Assembly (NCBI GenBank): GCA_000406005.1
Contig: ASZN01000006.1
Span: 43,194 to 107,193 of the forward strand
Reading direction: 5' to 3'
Source: Candidatus Poribacteria bacterium WGA-3G
GTDB lineage: Bacteria; Poribacteria; WGA-4E; WGA-3G
Length of the DNA: 64,000 nucleotides
Below, one piece after another: positions 49,295 through 58,700 of the stretch; positions within the stretch are counted from its first letter, which is position 1; every line of letters starts with the position of its first letter. The notes under the pieces are model-generated. The model was not told where the DNA came from and made no database searches. It saw only the letters and a program-made list of their open reading frames with translations. The translations under genes were made by a program, and so were the position numbers.

Positions 49295-50767
49295 TTAATT
49301 TTCCGGACGCATCTGCGGAAACAGGATGACATCACGGATGGAATACTGGTTCGTCAGCAACATTGTCAATCGGTCGATACCGATACCGAGTCCACCGGTT
49401 GGTGGCATCCCGTATTCCAAGGCGCGTAAATAATCTTCGTCGACCATGAAGGCTTCATCATCCCCTGCCTCTAAACTATTTGCCTGTTCGAGAAACCGTT
49501 GGCGTTGATCGACCGGATCGTTGAGTTCACTAAAAGCGTTTCCGACCTCCATGCCACAGATAAAGAATTCAAAGCGTTCGACGAACTCCGGGTTATCAGG
49601 TTTCTTTTTCGCGAAGGGTGATACCTCAATCGGATAGTCGGTTATGAATGTCGGTTGAATGAGTTTCGGTTCCACGAATTCGTCGAAAAGTTCTGCGATA
49701 ATTTTCCCTTTTGTTTCGTCCCCGACCAAGTCGACACCTGCGTCAACCGCTGCCTTATACAACTCATCTGCTGGCAACGGCACCGGATCTATACCGGTGT
49801 ACTTCCGGACTGCATCAACCATGCGCAATCTTTCCCAGGGTGGTGTGAGATCAAGTTCATGCGCTTGATAGGTAATCTTCGCTGTCCCGTGAACAGTTTT
49901 CGCAGTTTCAGCGATTAACGTTTCGGTGAGTTCCATTATCTCGATATAGTCGGCATACGCCTGATAGAGTTCAAGCATCGTAAACTCAGGGTTGTGGTCT
50001 CTATCCATACCTTCGTTTCGGAAGTCGCGCGAAAATTCATAAACCCGATCAAAGCCGCCGACGATCAAGCGTTTGAGATAGAGTTCATTGGCGATGCGTA
50101 GATAGAGCGATTGCTCCAAAGTGTTGTGATACGTTGTGAATGGACGCGCGTTCGCACCCCCGTAGATGGGTTGCAAGACTGGGGTCTCAACTTCAATGAA
50201 ATTTCGAGTGTTGAGCATATTGCGAATCGCTTGGACAATCTGTGTTCTCTTCACAAAAACGTCCTTTACTTCGGGATTCATGATAAGGTCGGCGTATCGT
50301 TGTCTATAACGTGTCTGTTTATCTTGCAAACCGTGCCATTTTTCCGGGAGCGGTCGAATAGATTTCGAGAGGAGTTCTATGGCATTGACAAGGACAGTCA
50401 ATTCTCCGGTGCGTGTACGGAAAACTGTGCCTTCAGCACCGACAATATCACCGCTATCAAAACGTCGATAGATTTTATAGGGATCAGGGCCGATTTTATC
50501 ACGTCGGACGTAGATCTGAATTTGCCCTTCGCTGTCCTGAAGATGTGCGAAGCTGCTCTTGCCGTGATCGCGTTTGGTCATGATCCTTCCGGCGATGCGC
50601 ACGGTTTGCGCGTCGTCGGATGTCTCTTGTATGTCGGCAAAATCTCGGTGAATTGCGGATGTCGTGTGTGTCGGTTCGTACTTATGTGGGTACGGTTCTA
50701 CACCGAATTGGCGAATTTCGTCCAATTTCTCGCGACGTTGCTGAATTAAGTCCTTTGTCTCTTCCAC
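49295..50767 (-). CDS. lysS: Lysyl-tRNA synthetase, class II
   Basis: A 490-residue class IIb synthetase. It has an OB-fold anticodon-binding domain (VRIAGRIMTKRDHGKSSFAHL), motif 1 near RNFIEVETPVLQ, motif 2 FRNEGMDRDHNPEFTMLE and motif 3 GLGIGIDRLTMLL. The ending RDVILFPQMRPEN is family-typical. It charges tRNA-Lys. The start is a GTG at 50767 following GGAGGAG. Confidence 0.97.
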   Translation of the reverse strand: MEETKDLIQQRREKLDEIRQFGVEPYPHKYEPTHTTSAIHRDFADIQETSDDAQTVRIAGRIMTKRDHGKSSFAHLQDSEGQIQIYVRRDKIGPDPYKIYRRFDSGDIVGAEGTVFRTRTGELTVLVNAIELLSKSIRPLPEKWHGLQDKQTRYRQRYADLIMNPEVKDVFVKRTQIVQAIRNMLNTRNFIEVETPVLQPIYGGANARPFTTYHNTLEQSLYLRIANELYLKRLIVGGFDRVYEFSRDFRNEGMDRDHNPEFTMLELYQAYADYIEIMELTETLIAETAKTVHGTAKITYQAHELDLTPPWERLRMVDAVRKYTGIDPVPLPADELYKAAVDAGVDLVGDETKGKIIAELFDEFVEPKLIQPTFITDYPIEVSPFAKKKPDNPEFVERFEFFICGMEVGNAFSELNDPVDQRQRFLEQANSLEAGDDEAFMVDEDYLRALEYGMPPTGGLGIGIDRLTMLLTNQYSIRDVILFPQMRPEN

Positions 50768-50945
50768 GGATAACTCCTCCTTTTCGGGCTGTTTTTTGTT
50801 TAAGGCGATTCGTTTCTTTAATGCTTTGAAGCTGTTAATAATTATACTTTAGTTGCAGAGGTAAAGCAACCTAAAATACACATATAGTCAGTTATTGTTC
50901 CTGCCATCGGCAATTGATTGATGGAAATACCAAGATCGCGAGCGT

Positions 50946-50975
50946 GAAGAAACACCCCATCAAAAACACTCGCTC
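50946..50975. repeat. Partial dispersed repeat (family 2)
   Basis: gaagaaacaccccatcaaaa and acactcgc match the 3' half of the copies at about 17970 and 38108. It lies between lysS and prfB. Confidence 0.55.
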
Positions 50976-51007
50976 CTACCATAAGAGGGGTCTGATATAT
51001 TTTGGTA

Positions 51008-52112
51008 TTACTTCTCTTGCGCCTTCATTTTGAGGTAGCTGTCAATAAATGGGTCCAATGCGCCATCTAATACAGCGTTAACGTTCCCGGTTTCGACGCT
51101 CGTTCGCAAATCTTTGACCCGCTGGTAAGGGTGCAACACATAGGAACGGATTTGGCTGCCGAAGTTAATCTCTAAACGTTCACTGCGTTGCTTGGCGAGT
51201 TCCTCTTCGCGTTCAGCACGATATTTCTCGTGCAGGCGTGACCGGAGCAACTTCATAGCGATTTCCCGGTTCTTATGCTGAGAACGCTCGTTCTGGCACT
51301 GGACAATAATGCCAGTCGGTTTATGCGTAATCCGAATTGCGGAGTCAGTGACATTGACGTGCTGTCCACCGGCACCACTTGCCCGGTAGGTATCTATACG
51401 TAAGTCTTCGGGTTGAATGTCCACTTCCACGGTGTCGTCGATTTCCGGTGTAACGTCAACTGCAGCGAATGAGGTATGCCGTCGCTTGTTAAAATCGTAA
51501 GGTGACAAACGGACGAGCCTATGTACGCCGGTCTCAGCCTGAAGGTATCCGTAAGCGAGGTTGCCTGTGACAAGGATCGTTGTGTTTTTGACCCCGGCTT
51601 CGTCTCCGGCGGTGATGTCAACGATTTCGGTCTTGTAGCCGCGCCCATCGCACCATCGGAGGTACATCCGCATCAACATTCCAGCCCAATCTTGCGCGTC
51701 AACGCCACCTGCCCCGGAATGGATACTGATGATAGCGTTGTTTTCATCGAATTCGCCTCTCAGCATCAGCCGGAGTTCCATCTGCTCAAGCCGATCTTCG
51801 ACACTGTCCAATCCGTCTACGATTTCTGTCTGTAGACTGGTATCGTTTTCTTCATCTGCGAGCGCAACAAGCGTCTGAACGTCCTCAATTTTCAGGTAGA
51901 GTTCTTCGTAGGTCGTAACCTCATCACGTAGGGTGGAAATTCGCTGATTGATCTCTTGAACGCGCTGTGTGTTACGCCAAAAGTCTGGGGCAATCGTCGC
52001 CTCTTCAAGTTCCGCTAATTCTTTCCGTTTTTCATCCAGGTCAAAGATAACCTCTGAGTTCTAAGAGACGGGTTTGCATCTCTTCAGCCTGGTTTTTTAG
52101 ATTTATGAGCAT
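51008..52112 (-). CDS. prfB: Peptide chain release factor 2 with programmed +1 frameshift
   Basis: Starting at the ATG at 52112 (AAGGA, 5-nt spacing), the zero frame codes 23 residues to ...LRGYL and then TGA at 52041-52043. A +1 shift at CTT TGA C gives GAC and continues for 344 residues to 51008, for a 367-residue RF2. An AGAGG internal Shine-Dalgarno-like element lies 3-4 nt before the CTT, as in the classical E. coli site. The product has GAGGVDAQDW, the GGQ motif (GAGGQHVNVTDS) and the recognition loop at 51497-51505, which reads SPY instead of SPF. RF2 terminates at UGA/UAA; the in-frame UGA autoregulates it. The CDS is correctly described as join(52112..52044, 52042..51008). Confidence 0.95.
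52040..52056 (-). promoter_or_regulatory. prfB +1 programmed frameshift site
   Basis: Minus-strand sequence agaggttatctttgac: an SD-like agagg, the slippery CTT, the in-frame TGA and the following C. It matches the conserved prfB recoding signal, with AGAGGT in place of AGGGGG. Confidence 0.95.
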
Positions 52113-52122
52113 ATTTTTCCTT

Positions 52123-52151
52123 AGCGGGGTTTCAAACCCCGCCTGCAGGGG
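52123..52151. repeat. GC-rich palindrome (family 2 relative)
   Basis: gcggggtttcaaaccccgc forms a perfect stem, followed by ctgcagggg. It lies between prfB and lnt, and its stem resembles the one at about 12168-12188. Confidence 0.7.
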
Positions 52152-52158
52152 ATAATAG

Positions 52159-53967
52159 TTAAGCGTCTTGACGCTGCCGTCGTATTACGATTAGGCACCC
52201 GAACCATCCGACACAGAGAATCGCGCAAAGAATCGGGAACCAATCACCGTAGCGGGTATAGAGCGTTTGTGTCTGTTCCATAGATGAACGCAGTGGCACC
52301 GATGCGACAAGCGTCTCCTCTGTCGTATCGGGTGTAACCAAAGGGGTCGTTATCCGCCCGAATTTGTCTACAATGCAGGTAAATCCACCGTTGGCACATC
52401 GGAACACGGCTATTCGGTTCTCGACTGCGCGGAACGGTGCCATAGATAGATGCAATTCGGGGAAGGCAGTGCCATCGAACCAAGCATCGTTTGTGAAGAT
52501 TCCCATCACGCCTGCCCCTTTTTGGACGGCTCTACGAAATTCATCTGGGAACACCGATTCAAAGCAGATGGATGCGCCGACATCTATCCGTTTGTAGGAT
52601 GGACTCGGTGGGTTCATAACGCCCGCTGTTAAAGGGGTTTTAGGCGGTTTAAATAGTTCTGTATCCTCTGTTCCGTTTGCGTGAACCGGATCCTCAATGT
52701 CCGCTCTATTTTTAACGATAAACACTGGTAAAAGGTTTACTGATTTTCCATGCGCAAAGGGTTCAAACATGATAAAATCGGGGATAAAGCCGGGGATCAG
52801 ATGCTCGAGCGGGACGTACTCGCCAAACGGTACAAGATGCATTTTGGCATAGTCGGCGTGTATCTTTCCTTCTGGTGCTATTGAAAGCACACGGTTGAAT
52901 ATGGGTTCGCCTGTTTTATCGTTACTCTTGGAAAATTTGCCGATTACGTCGTCTGTTTTTCCTCTATTCGCTGTGCCGAGGAGTATAGGTGTCGCTGTAT
53001 CGCGGAGCATCCGGGCGAATCGACCGTAGTAGGTCGGCCATTTGCCGGTCAACGCCTCACTCCGGATCACCGTTTCGGGCCAGACGATTAGATCGGGGTT
53101 CTCTCGGTTCGCCTTATAGGTCAAATTGATATAGTGCTGTAAGATTTTCGGAAACTGGTTTCTATCCCATTTCTGAAGCTGCGGGATGTTGCCCGGAATG
53201 AGTGCGACGCTGAGGGTTTCCGTGTTTGTATCAGCATCTCTGTTTATCGGTTCGGCATGCCGAAGCTGTAAGGCGCCATAAGCGAGACAGAAGATTATCA
53301 GAATAAGGGGTAGTGCTACGGCGCGGATCTCTTGTCGCCACGCGTGCAGGTTACAAATCAGGGTTGCGATACCGGCGTTGAAAAGGACAATCACAAAACT
53401 GATGCCGTGTACACCGATAACAGAAGCGACCTGTATACCGAGGAGATTGTTCCACTGCGAGTAGCCGACACTCCCCCACGGAAACCCAGTTATCATCCAA
53501 CTCCGTACCCATTCGAGTGCCGTCCAGATACAGGCACAAGCGATCGGGAACAGTATACCGGAATTCACCCGGACAAATTTCATCAGTGCAGCGAAAACGG
53601 CGAAATAGAGGCCCGTGTAGCCGACAAGGAGTAGATAGCCGACCGTTGTAGCGAAGATATTCGCGTACGTTGTAGCGAAGATATTCGCGTACGGGTAGAG
53701 GAGCGCAATCGCGGGGAGCAGGCCTGCGAAGAATAGGAACCCTGTTAGATAACCGACCCAGAAAGCGGATTTCCAGTTCGTTGTCCGCGTGAGTGCAATG
53801 AAAAATGGCACCAGCGCGATCCAGGCAAGCGGAAATAGGTTTAACGTCGGGAAACTGAGAAACAGCAAGAACGCTGAAAGTATTGCAAGTAGCGAGTGTT
53901 GATAGCGATTCAGAAAGTTTTCCGTGGCAGTATCCTCCAAATTCTTCAATGTTGAACTCACCTTCAA
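52159..53967 (-). CDS. lnt: Apolipoprotein N-acyltransferase Lnt
   Basis: A 602-residue enzyme, longer than the usual 510. About six to eight N-terminal transmembrane segments are followed by a periplasmic nitrilase domain with the catalytic triad Glu in IVWPETVIRSE, Lys in DYAKMHLVPFGEYVP and Cys in GASICFESVFPDEFR. A Pro/Glu-rich stretch (about residues 430-470) just before the Cys is extra. It adds the third acyl chain to lipoproteins at the inner membrane. The annotated start is a TTG; a second TTG at 53949 with AAGG upstream is an alternative. An 8-residue tandem duplication (YANIFATT twice) lies in an early loop. Confidence 0.93.
   Translation of the reverse strand: MKVSSTLKNLEDTATENFLNRYQHSLLAILSAFLLFLSFPTLNLFPLAWIALVPFFIALTRTTNWKSAFWVGYLTGFLFFAGLLPAIALLYPYANIFATTYANIFATTVGYLLLVGYTGLYFAVFAALMKFVRVNSGILFPIACACIWTALEWVRSWMITGFPWGSVGYSQWNNLLGIQVASVIGVHGISFVIVLFNAGIATLICNLHAWRQEIRAVALPLILIIFCLAYGALQLRHAEPINRDADTNTETLSVALIPGNIPQLQKWDRNQFPKILQHYINLTYKANRENPDLIVWPETVIRSEALTGKWPTYYGRFARMLRDTATPILLGTANRGKTDDVIGKFSKSNDKTGEPIFNRVLSIAPEGKIHADYAKMHLVPFGEYVPLEHLIPGFIPDFIMFEPFAHGKSVNLLPVFIVKNRADIEDPVHANGTEDTELFKPPKTPLTAGVMNPPSPSYKRIDVGASICFESVFPDEFRRAVQKGAGVMGIFTNDAWFDGTAFPELHLSMAPFRAVENRIAVFRCANGGFTCIVDKFGRITTPLVTPDTTEETLVASVPLRSSMEQTQTLYTRYGDWFPILCAILCVGWFGCLIVIRRQRQDA
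53645..53692. repeat. 24-bp perfect tandem duplication inside lnt
   Basis: gttgtagcgaagatattcgc plus gtac is repeated twice without mismatch, coding YANIFATT twice in frame. Perfect identity suggests a recent duplication. Confidence 0.95.
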
Positions 53968-54050
53968 TTAATTTTATAAGATGGCATCTCCGCTGTCAAG
54001 GAAATCTATTCGGCGTTCAGGAGTTTTCAGTTCTACCGTTTTATTTTCTG

Positions 54051-56243
54051 CTAAAAAAGGTTCGATTTCAACAGGTGCGATAGCTTGATGAACACAATTC
54101 GTTCGGTATCGCCTTCTACATCTTGGTTGTCGTTGTAGACGACAAAAAAAGTGCTTTCTGGACGATATTCATACGCGAAAAGGGCAAAGACTCTGCGTTC
54201 TTTCTCTACCGTGAATTCTGCGCTGGCTCTTGCGTACATCCGCTGAGCGAACTGATAGTTCACAATGAAACGGCGTGTCCATTCCGAAAGCTGCCACTGT
54301 GTCGTCTCTGGTCCTTTTTCATGAAGCCGTTGTAAGATGAACTCAAAACTGAGTTTGGCAGTCGGACGAATGGTAATTTCTGGACGGATAAAGAAGATGT
54401 TTTTATCGTCTCGGATGCCAATAGTGCCTATGTTTCGGATCTGTACATATTTTGGCGGGAACCATCCAGCGAAGAACCTGACAGTTCTGTCAGTGAAGGG
54501 GATATTGTCTTCGTTAAGGTGATAGTACCACTCGGGTCCGAGGAGAAAAAAGAAATTCCGGACCCCCAGGAGTCCACTAAAACCGGCTCTATGGTTTGTC
54601 AGTTCACCGGTATGGTTCGCGAGGCGTTCATATTCGACTTCCCCGCGAAGCCTCTCTAAGGCACCTTTATACTGTTTATTATAGCGACTGCTGAGGACAA
54701 AGCCGCGTCTATCGACGCGTGGCACAAAACCCGTTTCTGGGTTAAAGTGTTCCCCAAAATCTGCATAAATGGCATCTACCGAGAACACATTGCTCTGGCG
54801 CACGAGTTGAACAAAAATTAGGTCGTCTGCTGTGTTCTCTACCATTTCGAGTCCGCCTGCTTTCCACTCTTTTGCGTATTCGAGGTTAAGATTGAGATCC
54901 ACTGGCAATTGGACGCGTGCATCGACACCACCGGCGCGGTCATAAGCACTCCCACGTTGTTTATTCACACCTAAAACACCGATAGATGATGTCTTGCCGA
55001 CTTCGCGCTGTAATCTAAAGACTGCGTAATTATAGTTCGCAAGGGGTAGCTCGCCTTTTTCCAACGCTTTATCCGCGTCTTCGGGCCCGGCGACGGCTCC
55101 CATAAAAGCCAGATTATACTTGCTGAATTTCCCGATAACTTTTCCGCCGCCGATCAAATCTTCAACCCTTCGGCTATAGAACAGATCGAGAGGCATCTGA
55201 AAAAGTTCGTTCCCTTCAAGAAAAAAAGGACGTTTCTCAGGGAAACGGAGCGGTATATCGCTGAGGTTCACAAGGTCTGGGTCTGCTTCAATTTGCGCGA
55301 AATCAGGGTTCAATGTCAGGTCAACAGTGAAATCTTTAATCGGGTAGCGAAGGTCTAACCCAGCATCCGCTTTTACCGCGGTTTCTGTTTCACCATCGTT
55401 GGGTTGTACCACCTGCGGTTTTAGCGTGGCGTAGGGCTTGAACTTAATAGGTCGCTGCGTCACGAGGTCTGAGATTGGCAGATTTATTAACCTCCCGAAT
55501 CTCGAAACGGCGTATTGCCGTTCACCTAAATCTGCCCACGTCTGTTCTTCTGCCAAAGCCTCGTCATTTCGCCAGAAGTTGATCCCCCACGTCACCGTTT
55601 CAGTCGCTTTTGAAAATCGGAGTTCGGCAAACGGGATAGCGAATTCTGCTACCCACCGATCTGCTTCTCTTGCTGCTTTCCCTTGCCAATCGCAGTCCCA
55701 TGAGATAGCGGTTCCGATGCTTGACGAACCGGTACGTCTATTCGCGCCTTCGTTTGTCAACCGTCGGTCTGTCTGTGTGCCGAGCGGGTTTAGTGCAAAC
55801 GTGTAACAGTTCCTACCGTCAAGAAAGGTATCAATTAGGACTTCAACATGGTCATCGGAAAAGAAGAACGAATCGCGCCGCGTCTGATTCGCAGCGAGGT
55901 TGTCCATGTCTGTTTTGAAGCATTCAAACGCGACATAGAGTTTATTGGCATCGTAAGCGAGATAGATGGTCGTCGGTTGTGTTGCCGGTTCGCCGTTCTG
56001 TGGTTCAAATTGGATGAGTTCACCGGTTTTCGCACTCTTTTGCCAGCAGGTGTCATCTAATTTCCCATCAATTGTTGGTGGTGTTTCTGCCCGGATTGCT
56101 TCAATTTTTCGGAGTGCCGGCGTTTCAGAAGATTCGTTATCTGCCTCTACGCCTAACACATCGAGACTACTGAGGCAGAAAATGAGGGACACCACTACGC
56201 CAAAAACACATAGGTTCCTGCACTGTGTTATAGTAGATCGCAT
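54051..56243 (-). CDS. DUF5916 domain outer-membrane protein with CBM9-like N-terminus
   Basis: A 730-residue protein. A signal peptide (VFGVVVSLIFCLSSLDVLG) is followed by a family 9 carbohydrate-binding-like domain (about 45-250: PPTIDGKLDDTCWQKS, TIYLAYDANKLYVAFEC, DDHVEVLIDTF, WVAEFAIPFAELRF). The DUF5916 region contains DFTVDLTLNPDFAQIEADP and FPEKRPFFLEGNELF, then beta strands to a terminal Phe. Predicted as an outer-membrane barrel with an N-terminal ligand-binding head; in vivo role unknown. It is divergent from the polytopic gene at 56407. Confidence 0.88.
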   Translation of the reverse strand: MRSTITQCRNLCVFGVVVSLIFCLSSLDVLGVEADNESSETPALRKIEAIRAETPPTIDGKLDDTCWQKSAKTGELIQFEPQNGEPATQPTTIYLAYDANKLYVAFECFKTDMDNLAANQTRRDSFFFSDDHVEVLIDTFLDGRNCYTFALNPLGTQTDRRLTNEGANRRTGSSSIGTAISWDCDWQGKAAREADRWVAEFAIPFAELRFSKATETVTWGINFWRNDEALAEEQTWADLGERQYAVSRFGRLINLPISDLVTQRPIKFKPYATLKPQVVQPNDGETETAVKADAGLDLRYPIKDFTVDLTLNPDFAQIEADPDLVNLSDIPLRFPEKRPFFLEGNELFQMPLDLFYSRRVEDLIGGGKVIGKFSKYNLAFMGAVAGPEDADKALEKGELPLANYNYAVFRLQREVGKTSSIGVLGVNKQRGSAYDRAGGVDARVQLPVDLNLNLEYAKEWKAGGLEMVENTADDLIFVQLVRQSNVFSVDAIYADFGEHFNPETGFVPRVDRRGFVLSSRYNKQYKGALERLRGEVEYERLANHTGELTNHRAGFSGLLGVRNFFFLLGPEWYYHLNEDNIPFTDRTVRFFAGWFPPKYVQIRNIGTIGIRDDKNIFFIRPEITIRPTAKLSFEFILQRLHEKGPETTQWQLSEWTRRFIVNYQFAQRMYARASAEFTVEKERRVFALFAYEYRPESTFFVVYNDNQDVEGDTERIVFIKLSHLLKSNLF

Positions 56244-56406
56244 CTGTTTATGTCTCTATATCTCCTCTCCTATCTATTTTGTTTCAATATTGTTACGATT
56301 TTAGACGAAACGTCTTTTTCTGTCAATATTATAGGAGATTGACAATAAACGCGAAAACCTACATAATAAAGCAACAAAGTTCAGTCGTAAGATGGAGGAT
56401 GTAGAT

Positions 56407-58011
56407 ATGGATGCAGCGGTTCTTCCGTGGCAGATGGTACTTCTTTGTGGTTTGTCGCTTTGTGTTGGGTGGGGAATACGTGGTAACTTCGGACATGAAT
56501 ATGGTGCGGCACTCGCCGGTGCACTCGCAGCGATGGCACTGGTGCTGCTATCCGGACGCGAGGATTGGTGGCGACACGTCCACTACTTCGCGCTGTTCGG
56601 TGCGATCGGCTGGTCGTTCGGTGGAAGTATGTCGTATATGATGGTCGTCGGGTATAGCCACTCGCCACAACCGTTGACGGTGTTTTATGGGTTTGCGAAC
56701 TTATTTGCTATAGGTTTCCTATGGGCGGCTTTGGGTGGCACCGGCACGGCGTTACCAGCGTTTCTGACGCATGCGCAGCTGTCACTTTTCTTCGTACCGA
56801 TCGCAGCTGTTTTCATCGGTTGGTCGCTTCAGGCTGTCATCATCGACTGGATTTTCACACCGAGACGGATGCAACGGCATGAAAGTCCGTTATATTGGTT
56901 CGATACCGACTGGGTGGCCGCACTCGTGGCGATCGCTTCAGCACTTATCGTTGCACTTTTCCGGGGCGGTTTAGATATGGGGACCACGTTTGTCCTCTAT
57001 ATGGGTATCTGTTGGTTCGGTGCGTTTTTAATACTGGTCAACGTATTTCGGCTTCGTATGACACCACCGCGCGGTGACAACTGGGCAGGTTGCGTCGGTC
57101 TCGTTATCGGTGTTTTGGCATACTGCTGGCGTTATGAACTCAGCGGCGTTATTTTCGCGACTTTGATGACCGGTTTCGCCGGTGGTGTTGCGTTCTCACT
57201 TGGACAGATGATTAAACTTATCTGCATCCGAACAGGACTCCAGACGAACTGGCACAGTGTGATGGAGCAGACGCAAGGTTTGCTCTTTGGACTCGGACTC
57301 GCGGTGACATTCGGATTCATTCTCACCCGCGCCCCACTGTTAGAGGTCGGTACGAGTTTCCCAGAGTGGATAGAGATATTCACTGTCTTTTGTGTGCTGG
57401 TTGCATTGACATACGTGAATTATCGGAAAGCGGCAGGAACGTGGGTGGAGTCAGTTGAGAGTTTACCGGAACGTTTTTTCAAACTCCCTGTTGTGGGTTG
57501 GTTTCGGCGTTCAAGGGGTTGGATAGGATGGTTTGAACTTTTCTATATCGGTATCGGCATCGCTTGTGTCTGGCTCTTGTCAACGCATTTCCGGGAGCCG
57601 CTCGCCTTTATTCCGACGGGTTGGTTAGGCAAAGGGCAGCTCCTCTATCTCGTTTTGCTGTGGTGGATTGTCATATTTAACTTTGAGCGCGCTTTGGTCA
57701 ACTTCAGTCCGCATCGGTTGGTGACAGAAGGTACGATTATACTCAATGCGATAATCTGTACGGTGCTGGTGGCACTCGGTCCACAGATGATAACGAAGCA
57801 GACGGGGGGTCTCTTTTCGTTCAACGATTGGGTTCTACAGACATCCATCTGGGGAATAGGGGTGCTGGTCGGAACGACGGCTGTTTTTGGAGGTCTGAAG
57901 CATGTCCTTTATGGGAAGACGCATGCACCGGGTGCGGGGTTGCACATCCGATTCGGAGCGGATTCCAACGCGCCGAAGGAGAGACCGCAGACGGGAGAAC
58001 CGCATCCGTAA
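56407..58011 (+). CDS. Polytopic membrane protein of unknown function
   Basis: A 534-residue protein with about 12-13 hydrophobic segments (for example WQMVLLCGLSLCVGWGIRG, VAIASALIVALFRGG, LLYLVLLWWIVIFNFE) and a soluble C-terminal tail rich in G/P. Conserved-looking polar sites within the membrane include RGNFGHEYGAALAG and FGGSMSYMM near the N-terminus. No transporter family is recognised. The chosen start (56407) has GGAGG 8 nt upstream; the ATG at 56392 has none. Confidence 0.7.
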   Translation: MDAAVLPWQMVLLCGLSLCVGWGIRGNFGHEYGAALAGALAAMALVLLSGREDWWRHVHYFALFGAIGWSFGGSMSYMMVVGYSHSPQPLTVFYGFANLFAIGFLWAALGGTGTALPAFLTHAQLSLFFVPIAAVFIGWSLQAVIIDWIFTPRRMQRHESPLYWFDTDWVAALVAIASALIVALFRGGLDMGTTFVLYMGICWFGAFLILVNVFRLRMTPPRGDNWAGCVGLVIGVLAYCWRYELSGVIFATLMTGFAGGVAFSLGQMIKLICIRTGLQTNWHSVMEQTQGLLFGLGLAVTFGFILTRAPLLEVGTSFPEWIEIFTVFCVLVALTYVNYRKAAGTWVESVESLPERFFKLPVVGWFRRSRGWIGWFELFYIGIGIACVWLLSTHFREPLAFIPTGWLGKGQLLYLVLLWWIVIFNFERALVNFSPHRLVTEGTIILNAIICTVLVALGPQMITKQTGGLFSFNDWVLQTSIWGIGVLVGTTAVFGGLKHVLYGKTHAPGAGLHIRFGADSNAPKERPQTGEPHP

Positions 58012-58148
58012 CAAGAAAGGTCGGGATTATAAATTCCGCCTACACCTGTTTTCACGCTAAAAAGGTTGCTCTCCATTTGAGATTGTGTTATAATTTTCAT
58101 ATTGTTGAATTGATCGTACCTAAGCCTGCCAAATGGGAACATTAAGCC

Positions 58149-58484
58149 ATGAATAAAGAAGACCTCATCCTTCAAAAGCTTGATTCCATGGACATCGAGC
58201 TAAAAAACGTCCGTTCTGAGATGAAGGATATCCGTTCCGAGATAAAGGATGTTCATTCCGAACTGAAAGAGATCCGAGAGGACGCGACAGAAATGAAGGT
58301 AAATCAAGCGAAACATGCAGGTAAATTAGAAACCTTGGATACGAAACTTGATGCCTTCATTGACCATGCGCGTGAGCGAAAGACGGACATGAGCGAGCGT
58401 TGGAAAATTGGGGGTATCATTGTTTCGTGCGGGGTTGCTGTTTTGTCGCTCATCCTCTCCATTCTCACACGGATCGGACGATAG
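58149..58484 (+). CDS. Coiled-coil protein with C-terminal membrane anchor
   Basis: A 111-residue protein. Residues 5-75 are a heptad-rich coil with internal repeats (VRSEMKD-IRSEIKD-VHSELKE-IRED), then a single transmembrane helix (IGGIIVSCGVAVLSLILSIL) and a short basic end. The layout resembles phage XhlA-type haemolysin-associated proteins and other tail-anchored coil proteins, but similarity is structural only. It stands alone between the polytopic membrane gene and a family 1 repeat. Confidence 0.65.
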   Translation: MNKEDLILQKLDSMDIELKNVRSEMKDIRSEIKDVHSELKEIREDATEMKVNQAKHAGKLETLDTKLDAFIDHARERKTDMSERWKIGGIIVSCGVAVLSLILSILTRIGR

Positions 58485-58569
58485 AAAAGAAATTACGCAG
58501 CTGCTATAAACATTGCGTTGCTACGCGACTGAAGAGGTTTTTGAAGTCTTCAAGATTTCCGTGTAGAAT

Positions 58570-58630
58570 CCGGTTCGGTTGGGATGCAGATCGCATCTGG
58601 GCGTGTACGCCGCAAAACCGAACCTACCGG
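58570..58630. repeat. Cloverleaf-like palindromic repeat (family 1, long form)
   Basis: The outer stem ggttcggtt/aaccgaacc (58572-58580 with 58616-58624) encloses gatgc-agatc-gcatc (58583-58597) and ggcgtgtacgcc (58600-58611). Its core of more than 40 bp is identical to the copy at 34866-34910. Confidence 0.85.
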
Positions 58631-58700
58631 GCCCGGGTCCGAGACAGTTATTTCTTCTAAAATTGACACTTATGGTGTGTAGGAATCTCGCCTCTAATCC

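Noticed and set aside
51008..51811. RF2 taken as a truncated 267-residue protein
   Set aside because: Upstream sequence encodes the missing N-terminus through the conserved CTT TGA C frameshift site, so the gene is intact.
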